A stretch of 14,537 nucleotides of DNA, taken from the NCBI GenBank assembly GCA_023418355.1, contig JAEZZU010000090.1, forward strand, positions 1 to 14,537. The letters run 5' to 3'. The notes under the pieces are model-generated. The model was not told the DNA's origin. It did no database searches and saw only the letters and a program-made list of their open reading frames with translations. This document shows positions 1 through 6,814 of the stretch, piece by piece; position 1 is the stretch's first letter; each line of letters begins with the position of its first letter. The DNA is from Pseudomonadota bacterium. Lineage in GTDB: Bacteria > Pseudomonadota > Gammaproteobacteria > Burkholderiales > Burkholderiaceae_C. The position numbers were made by a program, and so were the translations under genes.

Positions 1-80
1 CCTCGGGCCTTCAATGCTGCGTTGTACGCTTTCCAGTTTGTGGTGCGGTAGCGCCGCTTGCCCCAGTTCGATTCACTCAT
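1..80 (-). CDS. IS5-family transposase, N-terminal fragment (cut by window edge)
   Basis: Reading the minus strand from the ATG at 80 gives a 26-residue start containing SNWGKRRYRTTNWKAYNAAL. This is the typical N-terminus of IS5-family (DDE) transposases, which begin with a W-G-x-(K/R)-x-Y-R-T-T-N-W-x-x-Y-N-x-A-L pattern. The rest of the gene lies left of the window, so the catalytic residues and intactness cannot be judged. The element points away from the catabolic operon that starts about 230 bp to its right. The identification rests on recognising the N-terminal pattern alone, over a short stretch, but the pattern is quite specific. Confidence 0.75.
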   Translation of the reverse strand, partial: MSESNWGKRRYRTTNWKAYNAALKAR

Positions 81-125
81 TCGATGAGGCTACCGCAGTT
101 GAGTGCTCGAATTGTGCAACAAAGC
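1..125 (-). mobile_element. Right-hand end of an IS5-family insertion sequence (partial)
   Basis: The transposase start at 80 leaves about 45 bp for the non-coding end of the element. The stretch 100-120 (TGAGTGCTC, then TTGTGCAAC) followed by AAAGCC resembles an IS terminal region. The exact outer boundary, the terminal inverted repeat and any target-site duplication cannot be fixed, because the other end is outside the window. The end coordinate of about 125 is an estimate. Confidence 0.5.
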
Positions 126-184
126 CGCATCAATGCAAAACGGTTCATCCTTGCAAGCTGCGTACAGATGCAACTTAACATAAT

Positions 185-195
185 ATACATTGTAT
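185..195. promoter_or_regulatory. Short palindrome in the AT-rich upstream region of the catabolic operon
   Basis: The gap between the IS end and the first catabolic gene is AT-rich around 175-205. It contains ATACA-T-TGTAT at 185-195, an 11-bp perfect dyad of a size often bound by MarR or similar dimeric regulators. No convincing -35/-10 pair with normal spacing could be picked. A promoter for the operon probably lies here because no upstream gene on this strand is present, but this site is only a candidate. Confidence 0.2.
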
Positions 196-245
196 TTATT
201 TCGTTTATTGGCACAGGGTAAGCACCGATTGGGCTATTTGGTTGC

Positions 246-273
246 TTGTGCAACTATTTGAGCACTCATCGAA
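246..273 (+). repeat. Partial inverted copy of the IS-end sequence
   Basis: The 9-mer GAGCACTCA at 260-268 is the exact reverse complement of 100-108 in the IS end. CTCATCGAA at 265-273 is the exact reverse complement of 80-88, at the transposase start. TTGTGCAAC at 246-254 repeats 112-120 in the same orientation, but its core is nearly palindromic. Joining GAGCACTCA to CTCATCGAA is what a small deletion between two TCA triplets in an inverted IS end would give. It may be a decayed second IS end, or chance similarity; the stretch is short. Confidence 0.3.
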
Positions 274-306
274 GTTTGATTGCTCAACGCCTTTTGCCCC
301 ACAGCC

Positions 307-2004
307 ATGCACCAGCCAGATTCCACACCTCGTCCATCGATCTACTACGACTACCAGGTCTTTCAGCCATGGTTGCCCAGTGCACATGGCACACAAAGCC
401 GTCAGCACGTCGTGATTGTTGGCAGCGGCCCATCGGGCATGGTGACGGCGCTGGAGCTGGCGCGCTACGGTGTCGCCAGCGTGGTGCTGGAGTCAGAACT
501 GCAGGTGTCTGCAGGCAGCCGCGCCATTGTGTTTACCCGTCGCAGCATGGAGATCCTGCAGCAAGTCGGCGTGGCGGACCGTATGCTGGAAAACGGTCTG
601 CCATGGCAGTTTGGTAATTCTTACTACCGCGGCCAGCGCGTTTTCCGCATGGAAGCTCCGCACGATGCGGATGATCGCTTTGGCCCCATGCTCAATATCC
701 AGCAGCAATACATGGAGCAATACCTGCTGGAAGCCTGCGAGGCATCGCCATTGATTGACTTCCGCTGGGGCAACAAGCTGGTCAAAGTCAGTCAGGACGC
801 ACAAACGGCCACGCTGGAAATCGATACCCCCGAAGGCACTTACACACTGGAAACGGATTGGCTGGTTGCGGCCGATGGCGGACGGTCCAGCATCCGCCAG
901 GGCTTTGGCCTGAAGATGGAAGGCGCCTCCTATGAAGGTCTGTTTGTGATTGCAGATATCAAGGTTGATCTGCCACTGCCTACCGAGCGCCTGGCGTTCT
1001 TTGATCCGGAGTGGAACCCCGGCAATACCATCCTCATGCACCGTGAGCCCCATGGCATCTGGCGTCTGGACTATCAGCTGCCAGCAGGTGAAACGCCTGA
1101 AGAGGCCTTGGCTCCGGAATCGCTGAAGGCACGCATCGATGCACAGCTGGCCATGATTGGCTATCCAGGTATTGCCTGGGAACTGGACTGGTCGTCGGTC
1201 TACTCAGCCCGCACGCTGACGCTGCCCAGTTATATCCATGGCCGCACGCTGTTTACGGGCGATGCTGCCCACCTCCTCCCCATCTTTGGCGTGCGCGGAG
1301 CCAACACAGGGTTTCAGGATGCGCAGTCGCTGGCCTGGCACCTGGCCATGGTGGTGCAAGGCCGTGCAAAGTCCAGCCTGCTGGAAAACTACAGCCGCGA
1401 GCGCGTAGGCGCTGCACGCGAAATCATTGATGAGGCTGGCAAAAGCACGCGCTTCATGACACCGCCCACCAAGGGATTCCGACTGCTGCGCGATGCCGTG
1501 CTGTCTCTGTCATTGACGCAGGAGTTTGTGCGCCCCCTGTTCCACTGGCGCACGTCCCGCCCGCATGCCTACGAGCACTCTGCCCTCAACAGCCCATGTG
1601 ATGACAACGCCCTCTTCGCTGGTGGCCTATCCCATGGCGCACCGCCGCAGAACATCCGCCTGGGTGAAGACCAGTTCCTGCTGGACAAACTGGGCGCGGC
1701 TTTTGAACTGCTGTATTTCACGGATGCCGAATCGTTGCCCACGGACATTCAGGATGCAGTGGCAGGCATTCAAACGGCTGGCATGCCGCTGCGCGTCACC
1801 GCCATTCGCCGCAACGGCACCGCCAGTGTTCAGGGGGCTGACCAGACCTTGCTGGATCCTGCGGGCCAAGTTCACCTGCGCTATGGCGTAACGCAGGCAG
1901 GCAGTGCTTACCTGCTGCGACCTGATCAGCACGTCTGCGGCCGCTGGCTGCAGCTCGATGCGCAGCGTCTGCAAGCCACTTTTGCCCATATCCAACAATG
2001 TTGA
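307..2004 (+). CDS. FAD-dependent aromatic-ring monooxygenase (MhpA/MhaA-like)
   Basis: This 565-residue flavoprotein is of the PF01494 aromatic hydroxylase type. It shows the N-terminal dinucleotide-binding motif GSGPSG (39-44), the middle DG motif in VAADGGRSS (around 188-195), and the GD motif GDAAHLLPIFGVRGANTGFQ (318-337). A C-terminal thioredoxin-like extension of roughly 150 residues is typical of the phenol hydroxylase/MhpA subgroup. Such enzymes use NAD(P)H and O2 to hydroxylate phenolic acids in the cytoplasm. With a small DUF2783-type gene 20 bp downstream and FAH and maleylacetoacetate isomerase in the same operon, the likely product is a para-dihydroxylated ring such as homogentisate, as for the P. 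putida 3-hydroxyphenylacetate 6-hydroxylase MhaA. That substrate is inference. The ATG at 307 was chosen over an in-frame TTG at 280; neither has a strong ribosome-binding site. Confidence 0.88.
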   Translation: MHQPDSTPRPSIYYDYQVFQPWLPSAHGTQSRQHVVIVGSGPSGMVTALELARYGVASVVLESELQVSAGSRAIVFTRRSMEILQQVGVADRMLENGLPWQFGNSYYRGQRVFRMEAPHDADDRFGPMLNIQQQYMEQYLLEACEASPLIDFRWGNKLVKVSQDAQTATLEIDTPEGTYTLETDWLVAADGGRSSIRQGFGLKMEGASYEGLFVIADIKVDLPLPTERLAFFDPEWNPGNTILMHREPHGIWRLDYQLPAGETPEEALAPESLKARIDAQLAMIGYPGIAWELDWSSVYSARTLTLPSYIHGRTLFTGDAAHLLPIFGVRGANTGFQDAQSLAWHLAMVVQGRAKSSLLENYSRERVGAAREIIDEAGKSTRFMTPPTKGFRLLRDAVLSLSLTQEFVRPLFHWRTSRPHAYEHSALNSPCDDNALFAGGLSHGAPPQNIRLGEDQFLLDKLGAAFELLYFTDAESLPTDIQDAVAGIQTAGMPLRVTAIRRNGTASVQGADQTLLDPAGQVHLRYGVTQAGSAYLLRPDQHVCGRWLQLDAQRLQATFAHIQQC

Positions 2005-2024
2005 ACCGTCTGGAGACGACCGCC

Positions 2025-2219
2025 ATGACACGTAACCCCAACACCTCCAGCCTGGCCGATACCGAAGCCATCTACGATTTGCTGGCCGAGGCCATTGACC
2101 AGGCTGGCCCCGAAAAGGCAGAGCTTTTCCTCACCAAGCTGGCTTTGCTGCAGGCCCACGCCATTGGCCATGTACCCAGCGTGCAGCAACATGTGAACAC
2201 GGCCTTGCAGGATCTGTGA
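2025..2219 (+). CDS. Small DUF2783-type protein, putative partner of the hydroxylase
   Basis: The product is a 64-residue, mostly helical, acidic protein starting MTRNPNTSSLADTEAIYDLL, with no signal peptide or membrane segment. The ATG at 2025 has a good ribosome-binding site (GGAGA at 2012-2016, 8 bp away), so it is preferred over an upstream in-frame TTG at 1998. It follows the flavoprotein hydroxylase by 20 bp. Size, position and pattern fit the DUF2783 family, found beside FAD monooxygenases. They also fit the small coupling protein MhaB reported with the 3-hydroxyphenylacetate hydroxylase of Pseudomonas putida. Assigning it as an accessory subunit is inference from context; no catalytic residue can be pointed to. 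Confidence 0.8.
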   Translation: MTRNPNTSSLADTEAIYDLLAEAIDQAGPEKAELFLTKLALLQAHAIGHVPSVQQHVNTALQDL

Positions 2220-2271
2220 GTATCACTGGCAAGTCTGCATAACTATTCAGCACACACAGGAGACAAACACC

Positions 2272-2811
2272 ATGCTGATTCAAAAAATTCACCACGTCGC
2301 CTACCGCTGCAAAGACGCCAAAGAGACCGTGGAGTGGTACACAAAGCATCTGGGCATGAAGTTCGTGCTGGCCATTGCCGAAAACGAAGTGCCCTCCACC
2401 AAGGCCCCCGATCCTTATATGCACGTGTTTCTGGATGCCGGCAACGGCAATGTGCTGGCTTTCTTTGAGCTGCCAACGAAACCCGCCATGGGCCGCGATG
2501 AAAACACGCCGTCCTGGGTGCAGCACCTGGCCCTGAAGGTGGAGTCGCTCGACGTGCTGAAGGCCACCAAAGAACGCCTGGAGTCCGAGGGCATCCAGGT
2601 CATCGGCCCTGTAGACCACACCATTTTCTACTCCATCTACTTCTTTGACCCCAACGGCCACCGGCTGGAACTGGCTGCAGATGTAGGCACACCCGAGATG
2701 TACGAAAAGCTGGACACCGTGAAGTGGGACATGCTGCAGGAGTGGAGCGAAACCAAGCGCGCCCCCAAGCATGCAGCATGGATGCATGACGGCAGCATGC
2801 GCAAGCAGTAA
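2272..2811 (+). CDS. Single-domain VOC (glyoxalase/extradiol dioxygenase fold) metalloenzyme
   Basis: This 179-residue cytoplasmic protein belongs to the vicinal oxygen chelate superfamily. It begins with the family signature IHHVAYRCKD, and its second half carries VQHLALKV and the usual end YFFDPNGHRLEL. Candidate metal ligands are His8, His85 and Glu133, with Glu66 (FFELP) as a possible fourth. A charged helical tail of about 40 residues follows the fold. AGGAGA at 2258-2263 is a strong ribosome-binding site for the ATG. It lies between the hydroxylase pair and FAH, in the slot expected for a ring-cleavage dioxygenase. One-domain extradiol dioxygenases of this size exist, so it may cleave the dihydroxylated ring. 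It could equally be a lyase, isomerase or detoxifying enzyme. The fold is secure; the reaction is not. Confidence 0.85.
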   Translation: MLIQKIHHVAYRCKDAKETVEWYTKHLGMKFVLAIAENEVPSTKAPDPYMHVFLDAGNGNVLAFFELPTKPAMGRDENTPSWVQHLALKVESLDVLKATKERLESEGIQVIGPVDHTIFYSIYFFDPNGHRLELAADVGTPEMYEKLDTVKWDMLQEWSETKRAPKHAAWMHDGSMRKQ

Positions 2812-2839
2812 GCCTTCTGCTTTCCATATTCCATTTCCT

Positions 2840-2873
2840 CCGCAGCGCTGGCACCTGTGCCGCTGCGGCTTTT
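2840..2873 (+). terminator. Weak hairpin between the VOC gene and fahA
   Basis: CCGCAGCG (2840-2847) pairs with CGCTGCGG (2861-2868), with a further possible GCA/TGC pairing inside, followed by only four T residues (2870-2873). It sits in the 98-bp gap before fahA, so it may be a partial terminator or an mRNA processing/stability hairpin that lowers downstream expression within one operon. Confidence 0.35.
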
Positions 2874-2909
2874 GCATTGGTACTTTCCCACCGCTTGACG
2901 AACTTTGCC

Positions 2910-4238
2910 ATGACTGATTTTTTGAACGAAACCCATCACCCCGAACTGCACAGCTGGGTAGCCAGCGCCAATGTGGCAGGTAGCGACTTTCCCATCCAGA
3001 ACCTGCCTTTTGCCAGTTTCAGGCGCAGTGGCAGCGGCGAGTCCTTTCGCATCGGTGTGGCGATTGGCACTGAAATTCTGGATCTGACGGCTGCCGCAAA
3101 GACGGGCGTTTTTTCCGGGCAAGCTGCAGATGCCTTGCAGGCGGCAGCCCAGCCCAGCCTGAATGCACTGATGGCACTGGGCAAACCCTATTGGAGCGCC
3201 CTGCGTCTGGCCCTGTCGCGCGCTTTGCGCGAGGGTGCGGCTGAACAAGCCGCCCTGCAATCTTGCCTGGTGCCACAGGCGGAAGTGGAATATGCCCTGC
3301 CCGCACAGATTGGCGACTACACGGACTTCTACACCTCTATCTACCACGCCACCAACATCGGCCGCCTCTTCCGCCCAGACAACCCATTGATGCCGAACTA
3401 CCAGTGGGTGCCAATTGGCTACCACGGGCGCGCATCCAGCGTGGTGATTTCAGGGGAAAACTTTGCCCGCCCATGCGGCCAGATCAAAGCGTCTGATGCA
3501 GCCGCCCCCGTGCTTGCGCCTAGCAAGCGTCTGGATATTGAGCTGGAACTGGGTGTATTCATTGGCAGCGGCAATGCGCTGGGCCAGCCGATTGCGTTGA
3601 ACCAGGCTGAAGACCATGTGTTTGGCATCTGCCTGCTCAATGACTGGTCGGCACGCGACATCCAGGCCTGGGAATACCAGCCGCTGGGCCCATTCTTGGC
3701 CAAGAACTTTGCCACCACGATTTCTCCCTGGGTCGTCACACTGGAGGCACTAGCCCCCTACCGCGCACCTTTTCAGCGCCCTGCAGAAGACCCGCAGCCC
3801 CTGCCCTATCTGGACAGCGCAGACAACCGCAGTCACGGTGCCCTCGATATTCAGCTGGAAGTGGGCCTGCAAACCAGCCAGATGCGCCAGCAGGATCCTC
3901 AGGCCGAAGCACGCATCTGCCGCACCAGCTATCGCCACGCTTACTGGACCATGGCGCAGATGGTGACGCACCACACCGTTAATGGCTGCAACCTGCAACC
4001 CGGCGACTTGCTAGGTACGGGCACCCTCTCCGGCCCCACACTGGATCAGGCTGGGGCGCTGATTGAGTTGACCAGCGGTGGCAAGCACCCATTGCAGCTG
4101 CCCAATGGAGAGCAGCGCACCTTCCTAGAAGATGGTGATGCGGTGGTGCTGCGCGGCTGGTGTGAAAAAGAAGGCTTTGCGCGCATCGGTTTTGGTAGCT
4201 GCTGGGGCACGATTCTCCCCGCCAAACAGCCAGTTTGA
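2910..4238 (+). CDS. fahA: Fumarylacetoacetase
   Basis: This 442-residue enzyme hydrolyses fumarylacetoacetate to fumarate and acetoacetate, the last step of the homogentisate pathway. Essentially all key residues of animal FAH can be matched: metal ligands Asp139 (DFYTS), Glu211 and Glu213 (ELELG) and Asp245 (NDWSARD), the catalytic His146 seven residues after Asp139, and Lys265 (FLAKNF). PIGYHGRASS (168-177) and GTGTLSGP near the C-terminus are also family hallmarks. The N-terminal SH3-like domain is present and the length is usual. The ATG at 2910 was chosen over an in-frame TTG at 2877; its ribosome-binding site is poor. maiA follows after 14 bp, so the two are almost certainly cotranscribed. 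The conserved catalytic set makes the assignment firm. Confidence 0.95.
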   Translation: MTDFLNETHHPELHSWVASANVAGSDFPIQNLPFASFRRSGSGESFRIGVAIGTEILDLTAAAKTGVFSGQAADALQAAAQPSLNALMALGKPYWSALRLALSRALREGAAEQAALQSCLVPQAEVEYALPAQIGDYTDFYTSIYHATNIGRLFRPDNPLMPNYQWVPIGYHGRASSVVISGENFARPCGQIKASDAAAPVLAPSKRLDIELELGVFIGSGNALGQPIALNQAEDHVFGICLLNDWSARDIQAWEYQPLGPFLAKNFATTISPWVVTLEALAPYRAPFQRPAEDPQPLPYLDSADNRSHGALDIQLEVGLQTSQMRQQDPQAEARICRTSYRHAYWTMAQMVTHHTVNGCNLQPGDLLGTGTLSGPTLDQAGALIELTSGGKHPLQLPNGEQRTFLEDGDAVVLRGWCEKEGFARIGFGSCWGTILPAKQPV

Positions 4239-4252
4239 GCAAGGACAACGCA

Positions 4253-4897
4253 ATGCAGCACTACAACTACTTTCGCAGTGGGACCTCCCACCGCCTGCGC
4301 ATTGCGCTGAACCTCAAAGGGGTCAGCGCCGAATACATGCCCGTCGATCTGCGCGCAGAAGCACACCTGCAGACCGACTTCACCACCGTGAACCCCCAGG
4401 GCCTGGTGCCTGCCCTGGTGCTGGACAGCGGTGAAGTGCTGACGCAGTCCCCCGCCATCATTGAATGGCTGGAAGAGCGTTACCCTGAGCCCCCGCTGCT
4501 GCCAGCCGCACCTGAAGCACGTGCGCATGTGCGTGCTCTGGCGGCGCTGGTAGGCTGCGACATTCACCCGGTGAACAACCGCCGCATTCTGGAATATTTG
4601 CGCCATCAGTTCGGTGCCAATGAAGCAGCCATCAACCAGTGGTGTGGCCACTGGATCACCGCAGGCTTTGACGCCTATGAAGCACTGCTGGCCCAGCATG
4701 GGCAGACAGGCCTCTACAGCTGGGGTGACAGTCCCACACTGGCGGATGTCTATCTGATTCCCCAGGTGGAAAGCGCGCGCCGCTTCAAGGTCGATGTGTC
4801 ACGCTGGCCCAAAATTGCCGCTATAGATGCTGCCTGTGCCAAACTGCCTGCGTTTGCCCAGGCTTCGCCCTGGGTACAACCGGACGCACCGGCTTAA
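4253..4897 (+). CDS. maiA: Maleylacetoacetate isomerase (zeta-class glutathione S-transferase)
   Basis: This 214-residue zeta-class GST is expected to isomerise maleylacetoacetate to fumarylacetoacetate with glutathione in the cytoplasm, feeding the FAH encoded 14 bp upstream. It shows the thioredoxin-like N-domain with RIALNLKG (16-23), the cis-proline region NPQGLVPAL (47-55), the glutathione-binding QSP (65-67), and the C-domain signature PTLADVYLIPQ (161-171). The catalytic loop reads SGTS (9-12) in place of the SSCS found in animal zeta GSTs; the first Ser is kept. AAGGA at 4241-4245 is a good ribosome-binding site for the ATG at 4253. Maleylpyruvate isomerases are close relatives, but the FAH neighbour and HPPD favour maleylacetoacetate. 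Confidence 0.9.
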   Translation: MQHYNYFRSGTSHRLRIALNLKGVSAEYMPVDLRAEAHLQTDFTTVNPQGLVPALVLDSGEVLTQSPAIIEWLEERYPEPPLLPAAPEARAHVRALAALVGCDIHPVNNRRILEYLRHQFGANEAAINQWCGHWITAGFDAYEALLAQHGQTGLYSWGDSPTLADVYLIPQVESARRFKVDVSRWPKIAAIDAACAKLPAFAQASPWVQPDAPA

Positions 4898-4898
4898 C

Positions 4899-4932
4899 AA
4901 CATCAGGGGCTGTATCCACAGCCCCTGATGTT
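4899..4932. terminator. Perfect 14-bp hairpin after maiA
   Basis: AACATCAGGGGCTG (4899-4912) and CAGCCCCTGATGTT (4919-4932) form a perfect 14-bp stem with a 6-nt loop, starting one base after the maiA stop codon. No T-tract follows directly, so it probably acts with the next hairpin, or protects the mRNA 3' end. Confidence 0.6.
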
Positions 4933-4937
4933 CCATA

Positions 4938-4979
4938 GAAAAACACCCTGCATGCTCCAGGCACTGCAGGGCGTTTTTC
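4938..4979. terminator. Bidirectional intrinsic terminator between maiA and the HPPD gene
   Basis: GAAAAACACCCTGCA (4938-4952) pairs with TGCAGGGCGTTTTTC (4965-4979) with one mismatch. There is an A-run on the left and a T-run on the right, so both strands get a stem followed by a U-tract. It sits between the convergent maiA and HPPD genes. Confidence 0.8.
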
Positions 4980-4993
4980 TTGGCAATTGAGCT

Positions 4994-6076
4994 TCAGGCA
5001 GTTTCGGTCACCAAGGTGCCACGGCGGATCTGGTCACGCTCGAGCGATTCAAACAACGCCTTGAAGTTACCTTCTCCAAAACCTTCGTCGTTCTTGCGCT
5101 GAATAAATTCAAAGAAGACAGGACCCAGCAGGGGCTGCGAGAAGATTTGCAGCAGCAGTCGCTTTTCGCCATTGGCAGTGGTGCCATCCATCAAGATGCC
5201 GCGCGTCTGCATCTCGGCAACGGGCTGGCCGTGGCCAGGCATGCGCTCTTCCAGCATTTCGTAGTAGATGTCATTCGGCGCAGTCATCAGCGGCACACCG
5301 GCCATTTGCAGGGCATCCACACTGGCGATGAGATCATCCGTCAGCAAGGCAATGTGCTGAATGCCTTCGCCGTTGAACTGCATCAGGAACTCTTCAATCT
5401 GGCCACCGTTCTTGCCGGACTCTTCATTGAGCGGGATGCGAATCATGCCATCAGGGGCTGTCATGGCCTTGGATGTCAGGCCTGTGTATTCGCCCTTGAT
5501 GTCGAAGTAGCGAATCTCCCGGAAGTTGAACAGGCGCTCATAGAAATCCGCCCAGAACGCCATGCGCCCCTTGTACACGTTGTGCGTCAGGTGATCGATG
5601 ACCTTGAAGCCATGGCCCACAGGGTGACGATCTACGCCTTCGAGGTACTCAAAGTCGATGTCATAAATGCTCTTGCCATCTTCAAAACGGTCAATCAGAT
5701 ACAGAGGCGCACCACCAATGCCCTTGATGGCAGGCAAGCGCAACTCCATCGGACCTGTAGGAATTTCGATGGGCTGTGCGCCCAGCTCCAGCGCACGGTT
5801 GTATGCGTAGTGCGCATCTTTGACGCGGAAAGCCAGACCGCAGGCACTGGGGCCATGCTCTGCGGCAAAGTAGCTGCCAATGCTCTTGGGCTCGCGGTTG
5901 ACGATGAAGTTGATGTCTCCCTGGCGATAAAGGACCACATCTTTGGAACGGTGCTTTGCGACCAGCGTAAAGCCCATGCGCTCAAACAAGGGCTCCAGCA
6001 CTTGCGCCATGGGAGAAGCGAACTCCACGAACTCGAAGCCGCACAGGCCCATGGGGTTGTCATACAAATCTGCCAT
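4994..6076 (-). CDS. hppD: 4-hydroxyphenylpyruvate dioxygenase
   Basis: This 360-residue non-haem Fe(II) enzyme converts 4-hydroxyphenylpyruvate (from tyrosine) to homogentisate. The iron ligands are all visible: His162 in IDHLTHNVY, His241 in IQHIALLTDD and Glu323 in FFEFIQRK. These match the classic Pseudomonas positions shifted by one. It has two VOC domains and a length close to the bacterial norm (about 357). The start at 6076 is fixed by AAGGAG seven bases upstream on the minus strand (6083-6088); the frame stays open 16 codons further upstream but without a ribosome-binding site. It converges on maiA and is divergent from an Lrp-type regulator, which probably controls it. It supplies substrate for the isomerase and FAH encoded next door, once a ring-cleavage step is provided. 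Confidence 0.96.
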   Translation of the reverse strand: MADLYDNPMGLCGFEFVEFASPMAQVLEPLFERMGFTLVAKHRSKDVVLYRQGDINFIVNREPKSIGSYFAAEHGPSACGLAFRVKDAHYAYNRALELGAQPIEIPTGPMELRLPAIKGIGGAPLYLIDRFEDGKSIYDIDFEYLEGVDRHPVGHGFKVIDHLTHNVYKGRMAFWADFYERLFNFREIRYFDIKGEYTGLTSKAMTAPDGMIRIPLNEESGKNGGQIEEFLMQFNGEGIQHIALLTDDLIASVDALQMAGVPLMTAPNDIYYEMLEERMPGHGQPVAEMQTRGILMDGTTANGEKRLLLQIFSQPLLGPVFFEFIQRKNDEGFGEGNFKALFESLERDQIRRGTLVTETA

Positions 6077-6242
6077 TTCTGTCTCCTTGGAGGATTGCAT
6101 GCGTAACGCGTGATGAACGCTCATACATGCAAAAAGATTTCTTCACTGCTCTTGCCGCGCAGACCTGCAGTCACTGCTTTCAAAGCCTGAAGGTCAGCTG
6201 CTTTGCATTAGATAAAGTCTAAAAATCCAGCCCCACAAAGAG

Positions 6243-6286
6243 TTTTTATTTGAAGTACTGGATTTCCCGTAAGTACCAAATAAAAA
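6243..6286. promoter_or_regulatory. AT-rich inverted repeat in the hppD/lrp-like divergent promoter region
   Basis: The 245-bp gap between the divergent HPPD and Lrp-type genes holds TTTTTATTTG (6243-6252) and its perfect inverse CAAATAAAAA (6277-6286), with GTAC next to both inner edges (6255-6258 and 6273-6276). The arms are 34 bp apart centre to centre, about three helical turns, which suits a regulator binding as a dimer of dimers such as Lrp/AsnC. It lies 36 bp before the Lrp-type start. The operator role is inferred. Confidence 0.45.
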
Positions 6287-6321
6287 TTCATCAAAAGCCT
6301 TATAAGAGAGAAAATATTTCC

Positions 6322-6801
6322 ATGAATGAGACAAGCGTCACACTGGACCGCATCGACCAGAAAATACTTGCCCACCTGCAGACCCACGCACGTGCCACCA
6401 ATCTGGAGCTCGCGCAGGTGGTGCAGCTCTCCCCCGCACAATGCCACCGGCGTCACAAGCGGCTCGAAGAACTCGGCTTGATCCGTGCTTACGAGGCACG
6501 GCTGGAACCTGCCGCACTCGGCTGGAGCGTGACGGCTTTCATCCATGTCTCCATGGAGCGCAGCCACGTTCGCGAGCTGGAGCAGTTTCTGGTGCATGTA
6601 CGGCAATTGGCTGAGGTGCTGGAGTGCTACTCCGTGACAGGCGACTTTGACTATGTGCTCAAAGTCACTGCGCGTGATCTGCCATCGCTGTCACGTTTTC
6701 TCATGGGCACCCTCATGCGACTGCCCGGTGTGGCGTCCGTGCGCTCGAGCGTGTGCATGGATGAAATCAAATGCACCAGTGCGCTGCCAGTGGCGCCATG
6801 A
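6322..6801 (+). CDS. Lrp/AsnC family transcriptional regulator
   Basis: This 159-residue protein has an N-terminal winged helix-turn-helix. LDRIDQKILAHLQ (8-20) opens it, and LSPAQCHRRHKRLEELGLI (36-54) is the recognition segment. A C-terminal RAM ligand-binding domain follows, with the family motif VTGDFDYVLKV (105-115). It is divergent from the HPPD gene, and Lrp-type regulators of HPPD or amino-acid catabolism genes are common in this arrangement. It therefore probably senses an aromatic amino acid or its keto acid and controls HPPD and itself. The ATG at 6322 was chosen because it starts the canonical domain; the frame is open 24 codons upstream through AT-rich promoter-like DNA. A GAGAG stretch near 6306 is a weak ribosome-binding site. 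Confidence 0.92.
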   Translation: MNETSVTLDRIDQKILAHLQTHARATNLELAQVVQLSPAQCHRRHKRLEELGLIRAYEARLEPAALGWSVTAFIHVSMERSHVRELEQFLVHVRQLAEVLECYSVTGDFDYVLKVTARDLPSLSRFLMGTLMRLPGVASVRSSVCMDEIKCTSALPVAP

Positions 6802-6814
6802 ACTACCGGACTGC

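Noticed and set aside
280..306. Upstream in-frame TTG start for the FAD hydroxylase
   Set aside because: It adds nine residues, has no ribosome-binding site and falls beside the possible IS remnant; the ATG at 307 is more plausible, though also weakly supported.
2131..3425. Minus-strand open frames opposite the VOC and FAH genes (2131-2877 and 2637-3425)
   Set aside because: Both overlap well-supported genes on the other strand and have no family signature.
5147..6106. Plus-strand open frame of 319 codons
   Set aside because: It lies antisense to the HPPD gene, whose catalytic residues are all intact, and its translation shows no recognisable domain.
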